Source of the DNA: Tenodera sinensis
Lineage: Eukaryota > Arthropoda > Insecta > Mantodea > Mantidae
DNA length: 64,000 bases
NCBI GenBank assembly: GCA_030765045.1
Contig: CM060962.1
Coordinates: 263,785,647-263,849,646 of the forward strand
Direction: 5' to 3'
Part shown: one piece after another, positions 1 through 11,437 of the stretch
Layout: every line of letters begins with the position of its first letter
Numbering within the stretch: the first letter of the stretch is position 1
Translations under genes and position numbers: made by a program
Notes under the pieces: model-generated
What the model saw: the letters and a program-made list of their open reading frames with translations, nothing else
Database searches by the model: none
Told to the model about the DNA's origin: nothing

Positions 1-229
1 TACGATGTTTATCTTCAATTTTCTAAGAGTACTCTCTGAAATTCTGTTTATCCCGAGTGACTTATGTATTACTAGTAAACCGTACCAGAGACAAAATCTT
101 ACCACGGTGTATGTTTTTAGGTTAAAACCCAATAATATTTTTAAAAACTAAAAGGGCGTTACTTCTAAAAAAAACTTAACTATCATTCATTACTAAAGGC
201 CGGAGAGATGTGCGCTCGCATGCGATACA

Positions 230-765
230 GGTTAGCTGGAGTATGAATGACCTCAGAAGTACAGCACGGCCATCAAATGTGCAAACAACTGCCACTGTAG
301 AAGCAAGATTCGAAAACAACGTAACGTAGTACTCAGCGAACTAGTGAAGCGCTTTCTTGTGCTAATCAGTAAAACTTTTGGACACCCATCTTGAGAACAA
401 TTTCGAAACCGTAAACGTTCTGTCACAATGTTGTTGAGGAACTAGCTTGAAATATGTGAAAAATCGAAGACAACACCGACATGGTGAAAAATCCCTAACA
501 AATGTTTTCTTTCACAGTTTGCAACAAATCATCTATGATCATAGACCATCGCCCGCTTCGCCGCTCGTCAAACACGTTTTCACGACCTTCGTTAAACTGT
601 GTAACTCACTGCCGTAACATTTCATCACTCGTTATTGTTTCCCATTAACCTTACGCAATTGATGATGAACGTTTGCTGGCGTAACATTTCTCGCATTCAA
701 AAACCGAATCACTGGTGGGACAATAGGAGGGTTGTTCGATTGTTTTGAACACTTCGAAATGCTCT
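230..765 (-). pseudogene. Degenerate mariner-like transposase, N-terminal HTH part
   Basis: On the minus strand three frames together spell the N-terminal helix-turn-helix region of a mariner-type (SETMAR-like) transposase. Order: IRFLNARNVTPANVHHQLR near 715-655; a frame with VFDERRSGR and then DDLLQTVKEN near 575-510; FSRWVSKSF near 395-365. Family members have FLNARNV-PA-IH-QL, then NV-DE-RSGRPS, then SRWVPKMLT-EHK in this order. Several stops and frameshifts show an old dead copy. The catalytic DDD region was not found to the left, so the copy is truncated. Recognition rests on motif order recalled from the family. Confidence 0.7.
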
Positions 766-904
766 AACAAAGGGAAAACACAATGTGACAATCCCTCAAG
801 GCTGTGTCTGGCTGTCTAATGAATGAATAGATCACGCATGCTCAAAATCGTACACAACGGCACACCTCGTTAAAGTATACAACTGATGTCATTGTGGGGA
901 TAAC

Positions 905-1243
905 AATTGCTGAGGTAGGTAACCCTTGTTACTGGTTTTGGATTTTCCAAAACGTTTCTCAAATGGGAACTCGTACTATTATTTTGCTGGACATGCAAAG
1001 AGAGCGGTATTTAGAATCCAATACATAGCAACCAGCTTTAAGGGATTTGACTATCGCTTAAGCCTACTGTATTCTCATATTCCATTGTACCTATAAGGTA
1101 AAAAAAAGAGCTCTACAAATGTCTATCTCGATTAACATAAAGTAAATAGAACAAGTTTCTTTAAGGAATATTTTCTTCAGGATTGGATAAAGAAAGTTAC
1201 GTGAGTGCAAGACATCAGATTTTCGTAATTTTAAATCATATAC
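905..1243 (+). repeat. Family A fragment, 3' part
   Basis: Carries the family A 3' block: the 'tatcgcttaagcctactgtatt' type segment, the 'ttatctcgattaaca' segment, then agaaagttacgtgagtgcaa and gacatcagattt. The 5' half is missing. Confidence 0.7.
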
Positions 1244-1514
1244 ATATTTCATATGGATTTATTTTTATTATATTGTGTATAAAATAAATACACAGTACAA
1301 TATACTCTTCCGTTAACTAAAAATTGTAATTTTGTTTTGACAGCATCAATTTCTGATTATTGATATTAAGTGTACTTTATTATCTATGGCAATGTTCAAT
1401 AATAGCAAATTTGTTTATATGTTACTTTGTCCATTCTGGTAATCAATACTTGTATAAAATTCTTAATATGTTATTGGTAGATAAATCCATGTGAATGTAT
1501 ATCCTCAGATTTCT

Positions 1515-2125
1515 AGACCTTATACTACGTATATAGTATAGTTGTAAAATTTGATATCAAAATTTCACTGGAAATACACATTTATAAGCTTTCCGAACTA
1601 AAAACAATTAACAAACCGGTTTGCATGTATAAAAGTACGTGTGTGCGCATGCGTGTATGAAAGCGTATGTCTAAGGAGAAAAGTCGGTGAAATACCAAAC
1701 TTGGTATTCAGGTTCTGCATCTTCCGCAGATAAGACACGAAGATCTTCAGGTGAATGCCCCCACTCCAAACTACCATAGAATATTTTTCAAAATTTTAGA
1801 TCTTCTAAAAATTGGCTGTCATGATTTTTATTAAAATATATATTAAGCACAAATAAAAAGTAATATTGGATTGTTTGGGAATAGCTTGTGAAGTTCGTTT
1901 TATTCAGAATAGAATTTTACAAGATTTTATAACTGGTAAATCTTAAGTGATACCTGAAAACGTGCTATAGGTTACCAAAATATAGATCTGTGTAAAACAC
2001 AATTTATTCTAAAACCTTTTTGGTGTCATAAGCCGTTCTTAATGTATCTGTTATTAATGGTTCAAACGGAGCGTTACTGTGCCATTGTTTTAAAGTAATT
2101 TCGAATATTCAATTGCTTATCGGGA
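1515..2125 (+). repeat. Family A fragment, 5' part
   Basis: Diverged copy beginning near tactacgtatatagta and passing through the GT-rich core at 1639-1670. It then has the 'accaaacttggtattcagg' block, the 'agacacgaag' block and a degenerate 'aactggtaaa' block. No 3' terminus was seen. Confidence 0.6.
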
Positions 2126-2278
2126 TAACATTGAAATACTACAAATGTTTAAGGCCAGTATATCGCGTCCAATTCTTAAACATTCACTATTCGCTTTATA
2201 TTTCCGCAAAGATTTGTATCAATCAAATTCAAATGAAAAATAAACTTTCGTAAGAATAACTTTGTATAAACCATACCA

Positions 2279-2620
2279 AGTGAGGTGGCACTGCGGCAAC
2301 TTGTTCGCCTCGCATTACGGAGGTCCCGAGTTCGACACCGGCGACCGCGCACTCTGACTTGCTGTTTTGCTGTGGTTTCCCCCTGTCACTTAGGCGAATG
2401 CTAGAGTTGTTAATTTCATATCACGGTTTCCCTTCCATCATATCCCTTCATTCCAATTCCTTGCCATCTTTGAGGTATGCTTTCAGGCGCTGCTGGACAC
2501 ATGGCGTAGATACTTGGGCATTGTAATTGCTGTTCTCAGCTAGGTGGCGTTGGGCGGCCGCTGTCCTCCATTGATGGGGAAGTTTGTGTGACACCGAACC
2601 CACAGGGGAGGGGGGGGGGG
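2279..2620 (+). repeat. tRNA-headed SINE
   Basis: Box A-like tggcactgcgg and box B-like gagttcgacacc are spaced as in tRNA genes. They are followed by ttgctgtggtttccccctg and a CT-rich body. The head shares 'cctcgcatta' and 'cccgagttcga' with the SINE at 58385-58520, so these two may be one group. No clear poly-A tail or target duplication was found. The short open frames on both strands here are by-products of its higher G+C content. Confidence 0.55.
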
Positions 2621-3870
2621 TGAAGTGGCTGCTTGGCCAGGCGCCGGGATGAAGAGATCTCAGCACTTGTTAGAGACTTCCGCGCGTCTCTGTGGTCCGT
2701 TTGGCTGCAACTCTGTGGCACCCTGTGGTTTTTTCACTTCATCCCTGCCTCCTGCCAGGTGACAGCAACAATCGAACTGTTATGTCGCAGTGCTCGAGGT
2801 GTCCTCTTTGTGTAAACGACTGAGGGAAGAGAAAAATATGTGAAAGTATCATATCACACATTTTCCTCTAGTTGTTGTCCATATGGTATTACTTGCTGAT
2901 AACAATGAATTGTGCTTTATTTCGTTCACTATTTCTAAACGTGCTTCCGCTAAAATCTCGATTACGCTTCCTAGTCAAAGCGAATACTTGCCCTACTTAC
3001 GCTAGGTAATCGTCAAAGAAGGTAAAATGAAATACCTCACAAAAAGTTACATTGCAATACAAAACATACAGCACGAAGAATGGGAAGAAGTAAAGAACTA
3101 TGGTTACTGGAATATATTGCCATGAACGTGATACAATTTAAATCAAGTAGCCTGGTATTGTATGCTCTTGCACAAACGGAATTTTCTGTTGAAGAGAAGT
3201 CCAGATTGTGAAATTCCTTAGAAGTCTCGTCAGATATTCAGACACCGTTGTGTCTACCCCAAAGGCATTCCAATTCAGCGCTACCAAAGGAAGGAAAGTA
3301 GGTTACTACCAATGGAAAAGGTCGCATACTTAGAAGAGGAATATTTCCACGTGTTGGAAAAAGAAATTCTTCCACAGTGCAAGCAAAGATATGTTATCCA
3401 AATTGACAGCATTCCTGGGTTCAAACGTCGCTTGAAACAGGTCGCTCAAGTGAAGGAGGTTTCGCCGATAGGGACATCTTTAGCTGGCTAATCAAATTTG
3501 AGCATCTCTACTCACTCTCGTACATGCACTTATTCTTTTTCTGCTTCTCCTCAATTATATAATTCCTTGTAAGTGTTACGGAAATAAGAGGACACTACAC
3601 TGAGCTTACTGAAATTTTGAAGAGTAGAGCGCTATCTAATCATTCCATTCTCTTTGCATGCCTAGGACATAAAATATCTGATGTGTGCACTCACACGACT
3701 TTCTCTACTCATTCTTGTACAAAATATTCGTAAAACCGATATCTCCTTGAAGCACTCAAATTATGTCAAATGCATGTTTTATGGAGCTAACCATTTCGAA
3801 TTATTTCTTGTTATTGGTTTAAATTATGTTTTTTTTTTTTTTTTTAGTTATGCCGTACTGAGGCACAGGC
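2621..3870. other. Intergenic/intronic stretch, nothing recognised
   Basis: AT-rich single-copy-looking sequence with a 15-nt T run near 3830. No coding signal or repeat family could be supported. Confidence 0.5.
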
Positions 3871-3873
3871 ACG

Positions 3874-3876
<3 letters not shown>

Positions 3877-3930
<54 letters not shown>

Positions 3931-4115
3931 CACACACACACTCTCTCTCTCTCTCTCTGACACACACACACTCACACACACATACGCGCGCGCGCAACAT
4001 TCTTTAAAAATGCTGTTTTGGTCTTAGGGAACCTCAAAACGTGTATTTTCAGTGAAATATCCACATCGAATTTTGGAGTGGAATGCAACATCTCTTTCTA
4101 CTATGGGGTTTGGGT
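3877..4115 (-). repeat. CA/GA/CT compound microsatellite joined to a family A 5' end
   Basis: Blocks of CA, GA, CA, CT, CA and CG dinucleotides run to 3996. They pass directly into ctcaaaacgtgtattttcag and the 'ggagtggaatgcaa' block, which is the reverse complement of the family A 5' region. The microsatellite sits where family A copies carry their GT/GTCY core, so it is best read as an expanded core. Confidence 0.65.
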
Positions 4116-4729
4116 AAGGGGGGTATTCTTGAAAATGTTTGGAAGATAGAAGCCTAAATTACCACGTTTGGTAATATCTGACTTTTGGTAATATCTGACG
4201 CATGCAGCTATGCGCGCGCGGTATTAATATAATACTGACCGGTATTAATATTACAAAAAAGTCATGAAATTGATCTATAATATGAAAAGGAAAACACTTC
4301 GTAAACTTATAGTCGGAAAACTAATATTTTAACAGACGTTTGACATTGAGCATATTTATGTTACACAATATTAGATATGTGAAACCACGTAAAATAATCT
4401 AAATTCATTTCACATGAGAAGTACATCTAACAGATATAATATCAGACACTATAATCATGTGAGAAATACCATCTAAAACTAGTTTCGGTGAAGTACTTAG
4501 CAGTTTCTCAATCACAATGGTATTGTTGAACTAAGGGACGTAAGTTTCATTAACTATTTCCATTTTATTACTGAAATGCGTTAACATTGCTGTTTACTTT
4601 TTAAAATGTCAATCACCATAACAGTGAACGGAAAATATATAAATACGCATGAGTTCAAATTCAAACCTATAAGATTATATGACTATTCAAAATAAAATTT
4701 CGCATTAACAAACTTTGGTGTACATGTTA
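4116..4729. other. No recognisable feature
   Basis: AT-rich, with a weak 'ttggtaatatctga' duplication near 4168-4199. Nothing else is supportable. Confidence 0.4.
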
Positions 4730-5285
4730 GTTCATACTTTGTACACCTCTTAGAGATAGTAACTGAGGAAATATTGCAATCCACCCATAAATTTGGTATA
4801 GATATTTCATTGTAAATACACGTTTTGAGGTTCTCTGAATAAAAATACATTTTAGAAGATCAGCGTATGTGTATGCGCGTAATACAAAAATAAAAAGTCA
4901 GTTTAGTACCGAAATTGGTATCCAAGAATGTGATCCGAAGATTTTTAAGAAAATTCTTTCATCCCTAAAATTCCCTATGTAGATATGCAGCATTTTCGAA
5001 TTTTTTTGTTTTCTTAAAAAATATTCTAAGACTTTTGATTAATGTACTACATGTTTGAAGTATTCTCATTACAAAGGCAATGTATATGTTGAATTTTCTG
5101 GGAATAGTTTGTGAAGTTCTCTTAAATGTGAATAACCTTTGTAAGTCGTGAGAGATAGAAAAAATATGACTAAGCAAAGGATATACCTATACCATGTTAA
5201 AACACACAATTTATGTCATTTTTGTGACGCAAACATTTCCGAATTATTCCTTACCCCAATCTGAGTTTTCAGATTCCTAGTTATA
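4730..5285 (+). repeat. Family A copy, diverged
   Basis: Runs through 'ttgcaatccaccc', 'ttgtaaatacacgttttga', a GT-poor core, 'accgaaattggtatcc', 'gatccgaagattttt' and 'acacacaatttatgtc'. It is the first of four family A units lying head to tail from 4.7 to 6.95 kb. Confidence 0.65.
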
Positions 5286-5344
5286 CATTTAAGAACTGGT
5301 TGAGATACTTCTCAACCGTCGAAGTGGTTCGTTGCTTACTTTTT

Positions 5345-5846
5345 TGCTATGTACTTAGTATAATAAACAGATGAAATATTGTATTCCACCCAAAATAATT
5401 TAGATACCAAGATTTCATCAGAAATTATATTTTGAGATTCCGAGAGCATTTTTACAAATAGGTTTGAGCGTATTTGCATGTGTGTGCATGTGTGTACGCG
5501 CACGCGTCTGTGTGTAAACAGAAAAACTCAAAACCGAAAGTCATTTTAACACAAACTTGCTAATAAGTTCAGCGTCTTACAAAGACGTGAGACGAGGATT
5601 TTAAACAAGCCCCCCCCCCCTCCATTACAAACTATTCTTTATATAGAAAGGTTTTCAAAAATGTTAATTCATTTTGAATTACTTTAATAAAACTGGTAAA
5701 CCGTATGATACAAGAAATGTTAAGCACACAACTTGTCTGGAATAACTTTATTTTGGAATTAGCGGTTTTGGAGATACTTCTTGTTATTTGCTTGTGTTTT
5801 TCAATACCTACACTTTGCTCAAATGGAAGGCATTTCTTCGTTTTTT
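5345..5846 (+). repeat. Family A copy, internally shortened
   Basis: Begins near gtacttagtataa with 'attgtattccacccaaa' and includes gtgtgtgcatgtgtgtacgc as core. It ends at 'tacactttgctcaaatggaa' immediately before the next copy starts. The 3' terminal module is absent. Confidence 0.65.
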
Positions 5847-6706
5847 TACTTTCTCTACTGGTAAGTAGCGGAAGTATTGTATTCCACCCAAAAATTCGAT
5901 GTCAAGATTTCACCATAAATATATGTTTTGAGGCCCCCTGAATCCAAAAAAAGCATTTTTAGAAAAAGGTCTGTGTGTGTCCGTGTGTCAGTCTGTCAGT
6001 CTGTATGTCACTCTTTGGACAGCATAGCTCAAAAACGAAAAGTCGGTTAAAAACCAAAGTTGGTATTTAAGTTTAATGTCTTTCAAAGAAGCGACACGAA
6101 GATTTTGAAGAAAATAGCCCCACCCTAAACTACCCTTTACATGGAAGATTTTTCGAAAATTTTGATTTTCTTGAAAATGGCTCTAACGATTTTGATTAAA
6201 ATGTCATATATTTGAGATATTTTTATGACAAATGAAATGTATATCTTGAATTTTCTGGCTATAGCCCCTGTAGTCGTTTTTACTCTGGACGAGTTTTGCA
6301 TAACTGGTAAACCGTTAGAGATAGACCAAATTATACTATACAAAAAATATAGATCTTGCTAAAATACACAATTTATGTCTCAATAAATTTTCTTGTAGGG
6401 TGAACCATTTCGGAGATATTCCTTGTTATGTGTGAGTTTCGGAATACTTAGAACTTACATGAAATGGATGATCGTTGTTCATTTTTTTATATGTTAAGTG
6501 TGCAAAGACAACAGAATCTCAAACATTTGACTATCGGACAAAGCCTACTGTATTCTAACATTCCCCTTGCACCTACAAGGAAATAAGCAGTAAGTTGTAC
6601 AAATGTTTATCTTAACTAACACGAAGAAGATATAGAAATAAGAGTTTGTAATAATGGTTAGTACAAGAGTGGAGAAAGTCATGTGAGTGTAACACATCAG
6701 ATTTTT
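5847..6706 (+). repeat. Family A element, near full length
   Basis: Starts TACTTTCTCTACT with its stem-loop partner agtagcggaagta. It has a GTCT/GTCA-rich core (5972-6010) and ends gagaaagtcATGTG-agtgtaa-CACATcag plus a T run. The minus-strand frame at 6137-6343 recurs almost unchanged in the copy at 21635. This reflects repeat age rather than demonstrated coding. Confidence 0.8.
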
Positions 6707-6759
6707 TCCTTGGTGGTCATGCAATGAGCGTGGAATTTAAAAACCATCAAAAAAGGACG

Positions 6760-6945
6760 AATCTTTAAAAATTTGAGTATCGCTTCAGCCTACTCAAATT
6801 ATACCTACAACATAATGTCTACATTTGTAGCAATGTAATTTATCTCGATTAACAGGAAATACATAGAAGGGTACCATATTTTAAGAATAGATTGTAGAAG
6901 GGAGAGTAGAGAAGGTTATGTGAAAGCAACACATTCCATTTTTTT
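6760..6945 (+). repeat. Family A fragment, 3' end only
   Basis: Second 3' terminus directly downstream of the previous copy: 'tatcgcttcagcctact', then gagtagagaaggttatgtga and aagcaacacattccattttt. Confidence 0.6.
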
Positions 6946-7775
6946 TGAAAAATGGTTTACCTTTTGAGAAAATAAGCCTTCAACTATAACAGGTTTGTAA
7001 GACTGTAGAGAAACTTTTTGTAAATGTAGCTACAAATCACACAGATAATTCAGTTATGTCCTAATTACCAAGTCAATTTCATTTTCTTACCATAGTAAAT
7101 GCACTTAACGTGAACAAAACACAAAATATTTCCTGGGGGACAATTTCTTGGTCCTTTGTGATACCAGCTGCTCACACTCTTATCCTTAACAAAAGAAATC
7201 TAGAGAGAGAAAATGGAAGTAAGAAAGTGTCTTGGAGCGATTAAAAATTGCACAACTTTGCCTTTGACGTTATCTCCGAGAACTTGGATAGTCAATGCTG
7301 TGGAGGACCTTATAAGCGGGTAGCAATAAAAGAGACAAAAACAAAAAAGGGGGGACGTGACTGGAGTCTCCAGATTAATGCATCAGAACACTGTTCTCCT
7401 CCTCTTTTGTCCTTGTTTCATTCTCTTCTTCATTGTGTTTCGGCGGAACCAATTTAAAGTCTCAGCTAAAACTGAGAGAATGTTTCTACTAATGCATAAC
7501 CGAATTATAAAGGAATCTCTCAGTCATTTGCTCCAAGGAAACTGTACATGAAATCTTTATAGCCTACTTTCCCCCTTTTACAATGTTATCACGATCAAAT
7601 TCTTAGTCGAAGATATTTTAGGAGCTCAAATGAAAATGTTAACTAAACAGTAGTCTGATTTGTGTTTTATCTATATACAGGATAGTGGTGAATTCTGAAA
7701 CGTTACGAAAAAGGATATTCTATTTTATTTATTTTTATTATTTTGTGTATAAGGCAGCACCGTGCACGTAACACG
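6946..7775. other. No recognisable feature
   Basis: Includes open frames at 7248-7457 and 7357-7551 of 69 and 64 residues without family signatures. No repeat was recognised. Confidence 0.4.
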
Positions 7776-7777
7776 TA

Positions 7778-8735
7778 ATATTTAGCAGGGATGGTAAATT
7801 GAGTCCCTCCTAAACTTTCAAGGTAAGTGAATCGAGTCCCTCGACCCGTAATTGTGACAAAATTTCCCCTCTCACTTTGGGTACACTTGGTACTTCACAA
7901 CCATTTATCAGGTTGCTATGGATAAAAATTTTGTCATGTTAAAATCGTTCGTGCGAGCCACTTGCAATGGTTTTGTCACACAGGTAAAAATTTAAAACAA
8001 ACACCTCTCACAAAGTCAAATTTCAGTATGTCCTTATTAATAAACTTTACCATCTGTTCCCTCAAAAATATTCCTTTTCCGATGTTTTGTTTTTCTTTTT
8101 TCCTGTACTACGTAACTGAACATACACATCTGACTGAACAAAACGTCAAGTCATTTAATTTGGCATGGAAAGATTCACAGCTATTAGTTGTGCGATTTGT
8201 GGTAGCTGTGAAACCAGCCCAAATAGCAGGGGGAAACATTGAATCTACCGCAATGTAAGTCTCCAGGATGTAGCCACAGAACTCTTGTATTTTTGTATCT
8301 CCTGGTTGTACATCTATCAGATCTTCGACAAAGCAGTCCTCTACGTTCTCTGGGTTTAAGAAGGGAAATCCAAAGAAATGTTTTAAAAAATACCTTTTTC
8401 TGAGTTTGATTTGTATTCCTTTAATAGACCTAGGGTTTGTATCCTGCGCCACCAATTTGGTCTTAAATCGAAATGACACCCTTTTATTACAACTAAAGGC
8501 CCCACAAGCGTTGCGCCATTGTCAATAGCTGCTTCATAGTCTATAAAAATCACTTTTGGTGAAAATATTAAGTCAATTATCTCACAATGGGTTACTATAT
8601 GACGGAACACTTGCCGTGGACTCAACTTACCACAACGATTAAAATGATTGGGAGTCAACTTACCGCCTAGATAATCGCAAACAAGGAATTATGGACTCGA
8701 TTTACCTAGACCTAATATTTAGTACCTGAGCGACC
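7778..8735 (-). mobile_element. Mutator-like (MULE) element remnant with subterminal repeats
   Basis: A ~950-bp unit. Its two ends carry facing copies of a GGTAAnTnGAGTCC-type motif: at 7794 and 7821 (plus-oriented), and at about 8620, 8650 and 8693 (complement). Outermost is a TAATATTTAG / TAAATATTAG pair. The interior encodes a transposase fragment on the minus strand, given as a separate entry. Ends and motif placement are seen directly; assignment to MULE comes from the protein. A 9-bp target duplication, usual for MULEs, was not identified. Confidence 0.55.
8108..8658 (-). pseudogene. MULE-type transposase fragment, frameshifted
   Basis: Two overlapping minus-strand frames (8658-8383 and 8479-8108) join through a one-base shift near 8395, in a T/A-rich run, to give one protein stretch. 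It contains VIFIDYEAAIDNG (the acidic-residue motif of MULE transposases), then IKGCHFDLRPNWWRRIQ, then FFGFPFLNPENVEDCFVEDL, IWAGFTATTNRTTN and CESFHAKLN. The order D-x-E, GC-x-F, W-R-I-Q, FH-LN is that of MULE/FAR1-like transposases. The usual histidine after CHF is Asp here. The N-terminal zinc-binding domain and the C-terminus are missing. It lies between the inverted subterminal motifs of the host element, so it is that element's decayed gene. Confidence 0.65.
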
Positions 8736-8813
8736 GAGCTTCACTTAGTGTTTTTTTTTTCTTTTGTTTTACTTTTGTGAAATCGTGTTTCTTCGGTGAA
8801 GATACTTATTTAG

Positions 8814-8985
8814 ATGTAATACGTTGCAGTTATATTTCAATCATAGAAAATTGTATGAATTATATGTTGAAGAGGAGTAGAGAAAGATATATGTTTCTGC
8901 TATGTAAAAGAACAGAGAATATAGAAAACCATGTGAAAGTAATATATTGTATAGCTTCTCGAGATTAACAGTTACTTACGAGACA
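8814..8985 (+). repeat. Family B unit (single, ~123-bp type)
   Basis: 'atgtaatacgttgcag', 'ttcaatcatagaaaattgta', 'gttgaagaggagtagagaaa', then 'tagaaaaccatgtgaaagta' match the 43.5-43.9 kb tandem units in the same order. Confidence 0.7.
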
Positions 8986-9645
8986 TAGAAATTGTGTTAC
9001 ATAGTTACACGCGAAAGCTTCTTGAATCACACGGATTCACGAATCTGCTTTTGCCCACCTCTACACTAAACAGTCGGAGCATGTTTAAAAATGAAATCAT
9101 CATTGCGAATTTAAATGATGTCATAGTATTAGTTTACACCAAGTCTATTTGTGTATACTACAACATATTACAAAAATAAGTTCATCCAAATATTCAAACC
9201 ACATTTACCACAAACGGCTGTTTTACGGCTATACTTATTCTTCTTCAAACCGGGCTATCTAGAACCATGAGAGTTTGCTAATCAAACTCATGATACAAAG
9301 TATCTGCATATCACAGTACACATATTCAACTGAGAAAATATATCATTACGGTTAGATTTGTATTACAAATTCATCAAAACCGACACTAAAACTACCACAT
9401 TAATCAACTCACTGAGTGTGAAACCAAAAATATTCATGTTACAGAATTTCCCTAGATACTATAGGGACTGATATTTTCATGTTTAGTCTACAAATTGCGG
9501 ATTGCATAAAATGGATTGGTAGGAGCACCTGACTCATTTGGTACATTGCTTGGAATGAAATATCCGCGACATTTGCCTTATTTAACGTGCATATTCTCCT
9601 CTACCCCTTGGCATTCTCAAGGACAAGTGTTGAAGGCCTTATTTA
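8986..9645. other. No recognisable feature
   Basis: AT-rich sequence up to the 4-bp target duplication of the LTR. Confidence 0.4.
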
Positions 9646-9649
9646 ATAT

Positions 9650-10233
9650 TGTGGCATTGGGTCGTTCAACAATATACGGAAGGGAGGAAACCGGGTGACC
9701 TTGGATACGGCGAACGACTATGTGTGTGCGTGACCAAGGAGGTCTGGGGCTACAGGGCAACTAGCGACTGTGCGTGTGCGATCGAACAGCGTAATAACAC
9801 CGTAGTGTCCAGCGAGCTCTAGAAGCTTCTTTGCTGAGTCATTGTGCACGTGCGTATGGAAAGCACTCGAAGGAGGTTACGTCACGCCGGTTCCAGTATA
9901 AATAGAGCGACATTGAGCATTTCAGTCTGGTTTTTTTTTTTATTTAGTCTGTTTTTAGTGTCATAGTAGTTTTAAGTAGTCGTGTACAGTATGTATGTGT
10001 CGTCGAGTGATTGTATCGTAATAGTCAAGATATAAGAGACAGTGAAACTGCAGAAAGACATTGAAAGGCTGAGAAAGATTATTATCGGAAGAACAGTTTT
10101 GAACTATAATAGTAAAGAAGACAATAAACTGTATTAGCAACGAGAAGGAAATTGTGTATTTGTAGTAAAATTTAGAGGAAAATAAAGTGTTAGAAAGAGT
10201 AAACGGACTTCGCATTTCGCCGTCTTTGTTACA
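9650..10233 (+). mobile_element. Solo LTR, family L, copy 1
   Basis: 584 bp, beginning TGTGGCATTGGG and ending CTTTGTTACA. It is flanked by a perfect 4-bp target duplication atat (9646-9649 and 10234-10237). A TATA box (tataaat) lies at about 9897, and AATAAA signals lie near 10121 and 10180, matching a U3-R-U5 layout. The R/U5 half shares 'gagtgattgt', 'gagacagtgaaa', 'gaaaggctgaga' and 'tgtgtatttgt' with the LTRs at 14593 and 58529. No internal region remains, so this is a product of LTR-LTR recombination. The 4-bp duplication suggests Ty3/Gypsy type; that is inference. Confidence 0.75.
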
Positions 10234-10237
10234 ATAT

Positions 10238-10590
10238 ATTAGTAATTTGTTCTTGTTCGACATTTTCACTGGCACAAATACAATTCAACACAACACTAAC
10301 TGTAAGAGTGAAATCTGAGAAACTGTACTGTAACCAGAAGCATACACTGAAAGTTTAACTTACCACGCACTTATGCACTTGATAAAGGCAATAAACCTTC
10401 AAACCTTCCAAACAAGTGCTTGTGCTATGTATCCATATTCTTGGTGGCAAATGCTTGATTTCATGAAAATGGTCAACCGGCTTCTTATGTTCTGACTAGA
10501 TAGCGAAGGTCAGCACTTTCGTAATTGTAGTTAAAGTATACCTCTACTTACCTTTTTACATCACATAGTGGATTATAGAACGTATTACAG
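10238..10590. other. No recognisable feature
   Basis: Spacer between the LTR and a reverse-oriented family A copy. Confidence 0.4.
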
Positions 10591-10595
10591 CGGAA

Positions 10596-11437
10596 CTGAT
10601 GTGTTGCACTCACATGGCTTTCTCTACTCTTGTACTAACCATTCTTACAAACTTTTATTCCTGTATCTTCTTCTGTTAGTTGAGATAAACTTTTGCAGAA
10701 ATTATCTTATTATCTTCTTGTAGGTACAACAGGAATACAGTGATAGTCAAATGTTTTAAAGCTTTCAAATTCCGTTCCCTTTGCGCAGTTAACATATAAA
10801 AATGGACAACGATGTTGCATTTGACAAAAGTTTGTTTTCCGAAACTGATACAAATAAAAAAGAAATGGTTCACTCTACAAAAAAATTATTTGGACGTAAC
10901 TTCTGTGTTTTACCGAGATCTAAATTTTTTACGCAGTAAGACTTTGTCTATCTCTAACGGTTTACGAGTTATTCAAAAGTCATCCAGAGTAAACAGGACT
11001 ACATATGCTATAACCGGAAAATTCAAAATATACATTTCACTTTTCATAAAAATATCTTAAACATGTCATTTTAATCAAAATCTTTGGAGCCATTTTCAAG
11101 AAAATCAAAATTTCCGAAAAATCTTCCATGCAAAGGGTATTTTAGGGTGGAGCAATTATCTTCAAAATCTTCGTGTCGCATCCTTGAAAGACATTAAACT
11201 TAAATACCAACTTTGGTTTTTAACCAACGTTTCGTTTTTGAGTTATGCAGTCCAGAGACTGACAGACACAGACACAGACAGATACACAGACCAATAGACA
11301 GAGACACATACACACGGATCTTTTTCAAAGCAAACTTTTTTATTCACGGTCCTCAAAACATGTATTTCCGGTGAAATTTTGACATCGAATTTTTGGGTGG
11401 AATATAATGCTTCCTCTACTTACTAGTGGAGAAAGTA
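10596..11437 (-). repeat. Family A element, near full length
   Basis: On the minus strand it runs from TACTTTCTCCACT (11437) to a 3' module with a perfect ATGTG-agtgcaa-CACAT hairpin near 10600-10620. The core is an imperfect CAGACA array, i.e. GTCTGT on the sense strand (11259-11310). Confidence 0.8.

Noticed and set aside
6137..6343. Minus-strand frame repeated almost identically at 21919-22128, looking like a conserved small protein
   Set aside because: Both lie at the same place in family A copies. Other copies break the frame and the shared sequence is explained by common descent of the repeat.
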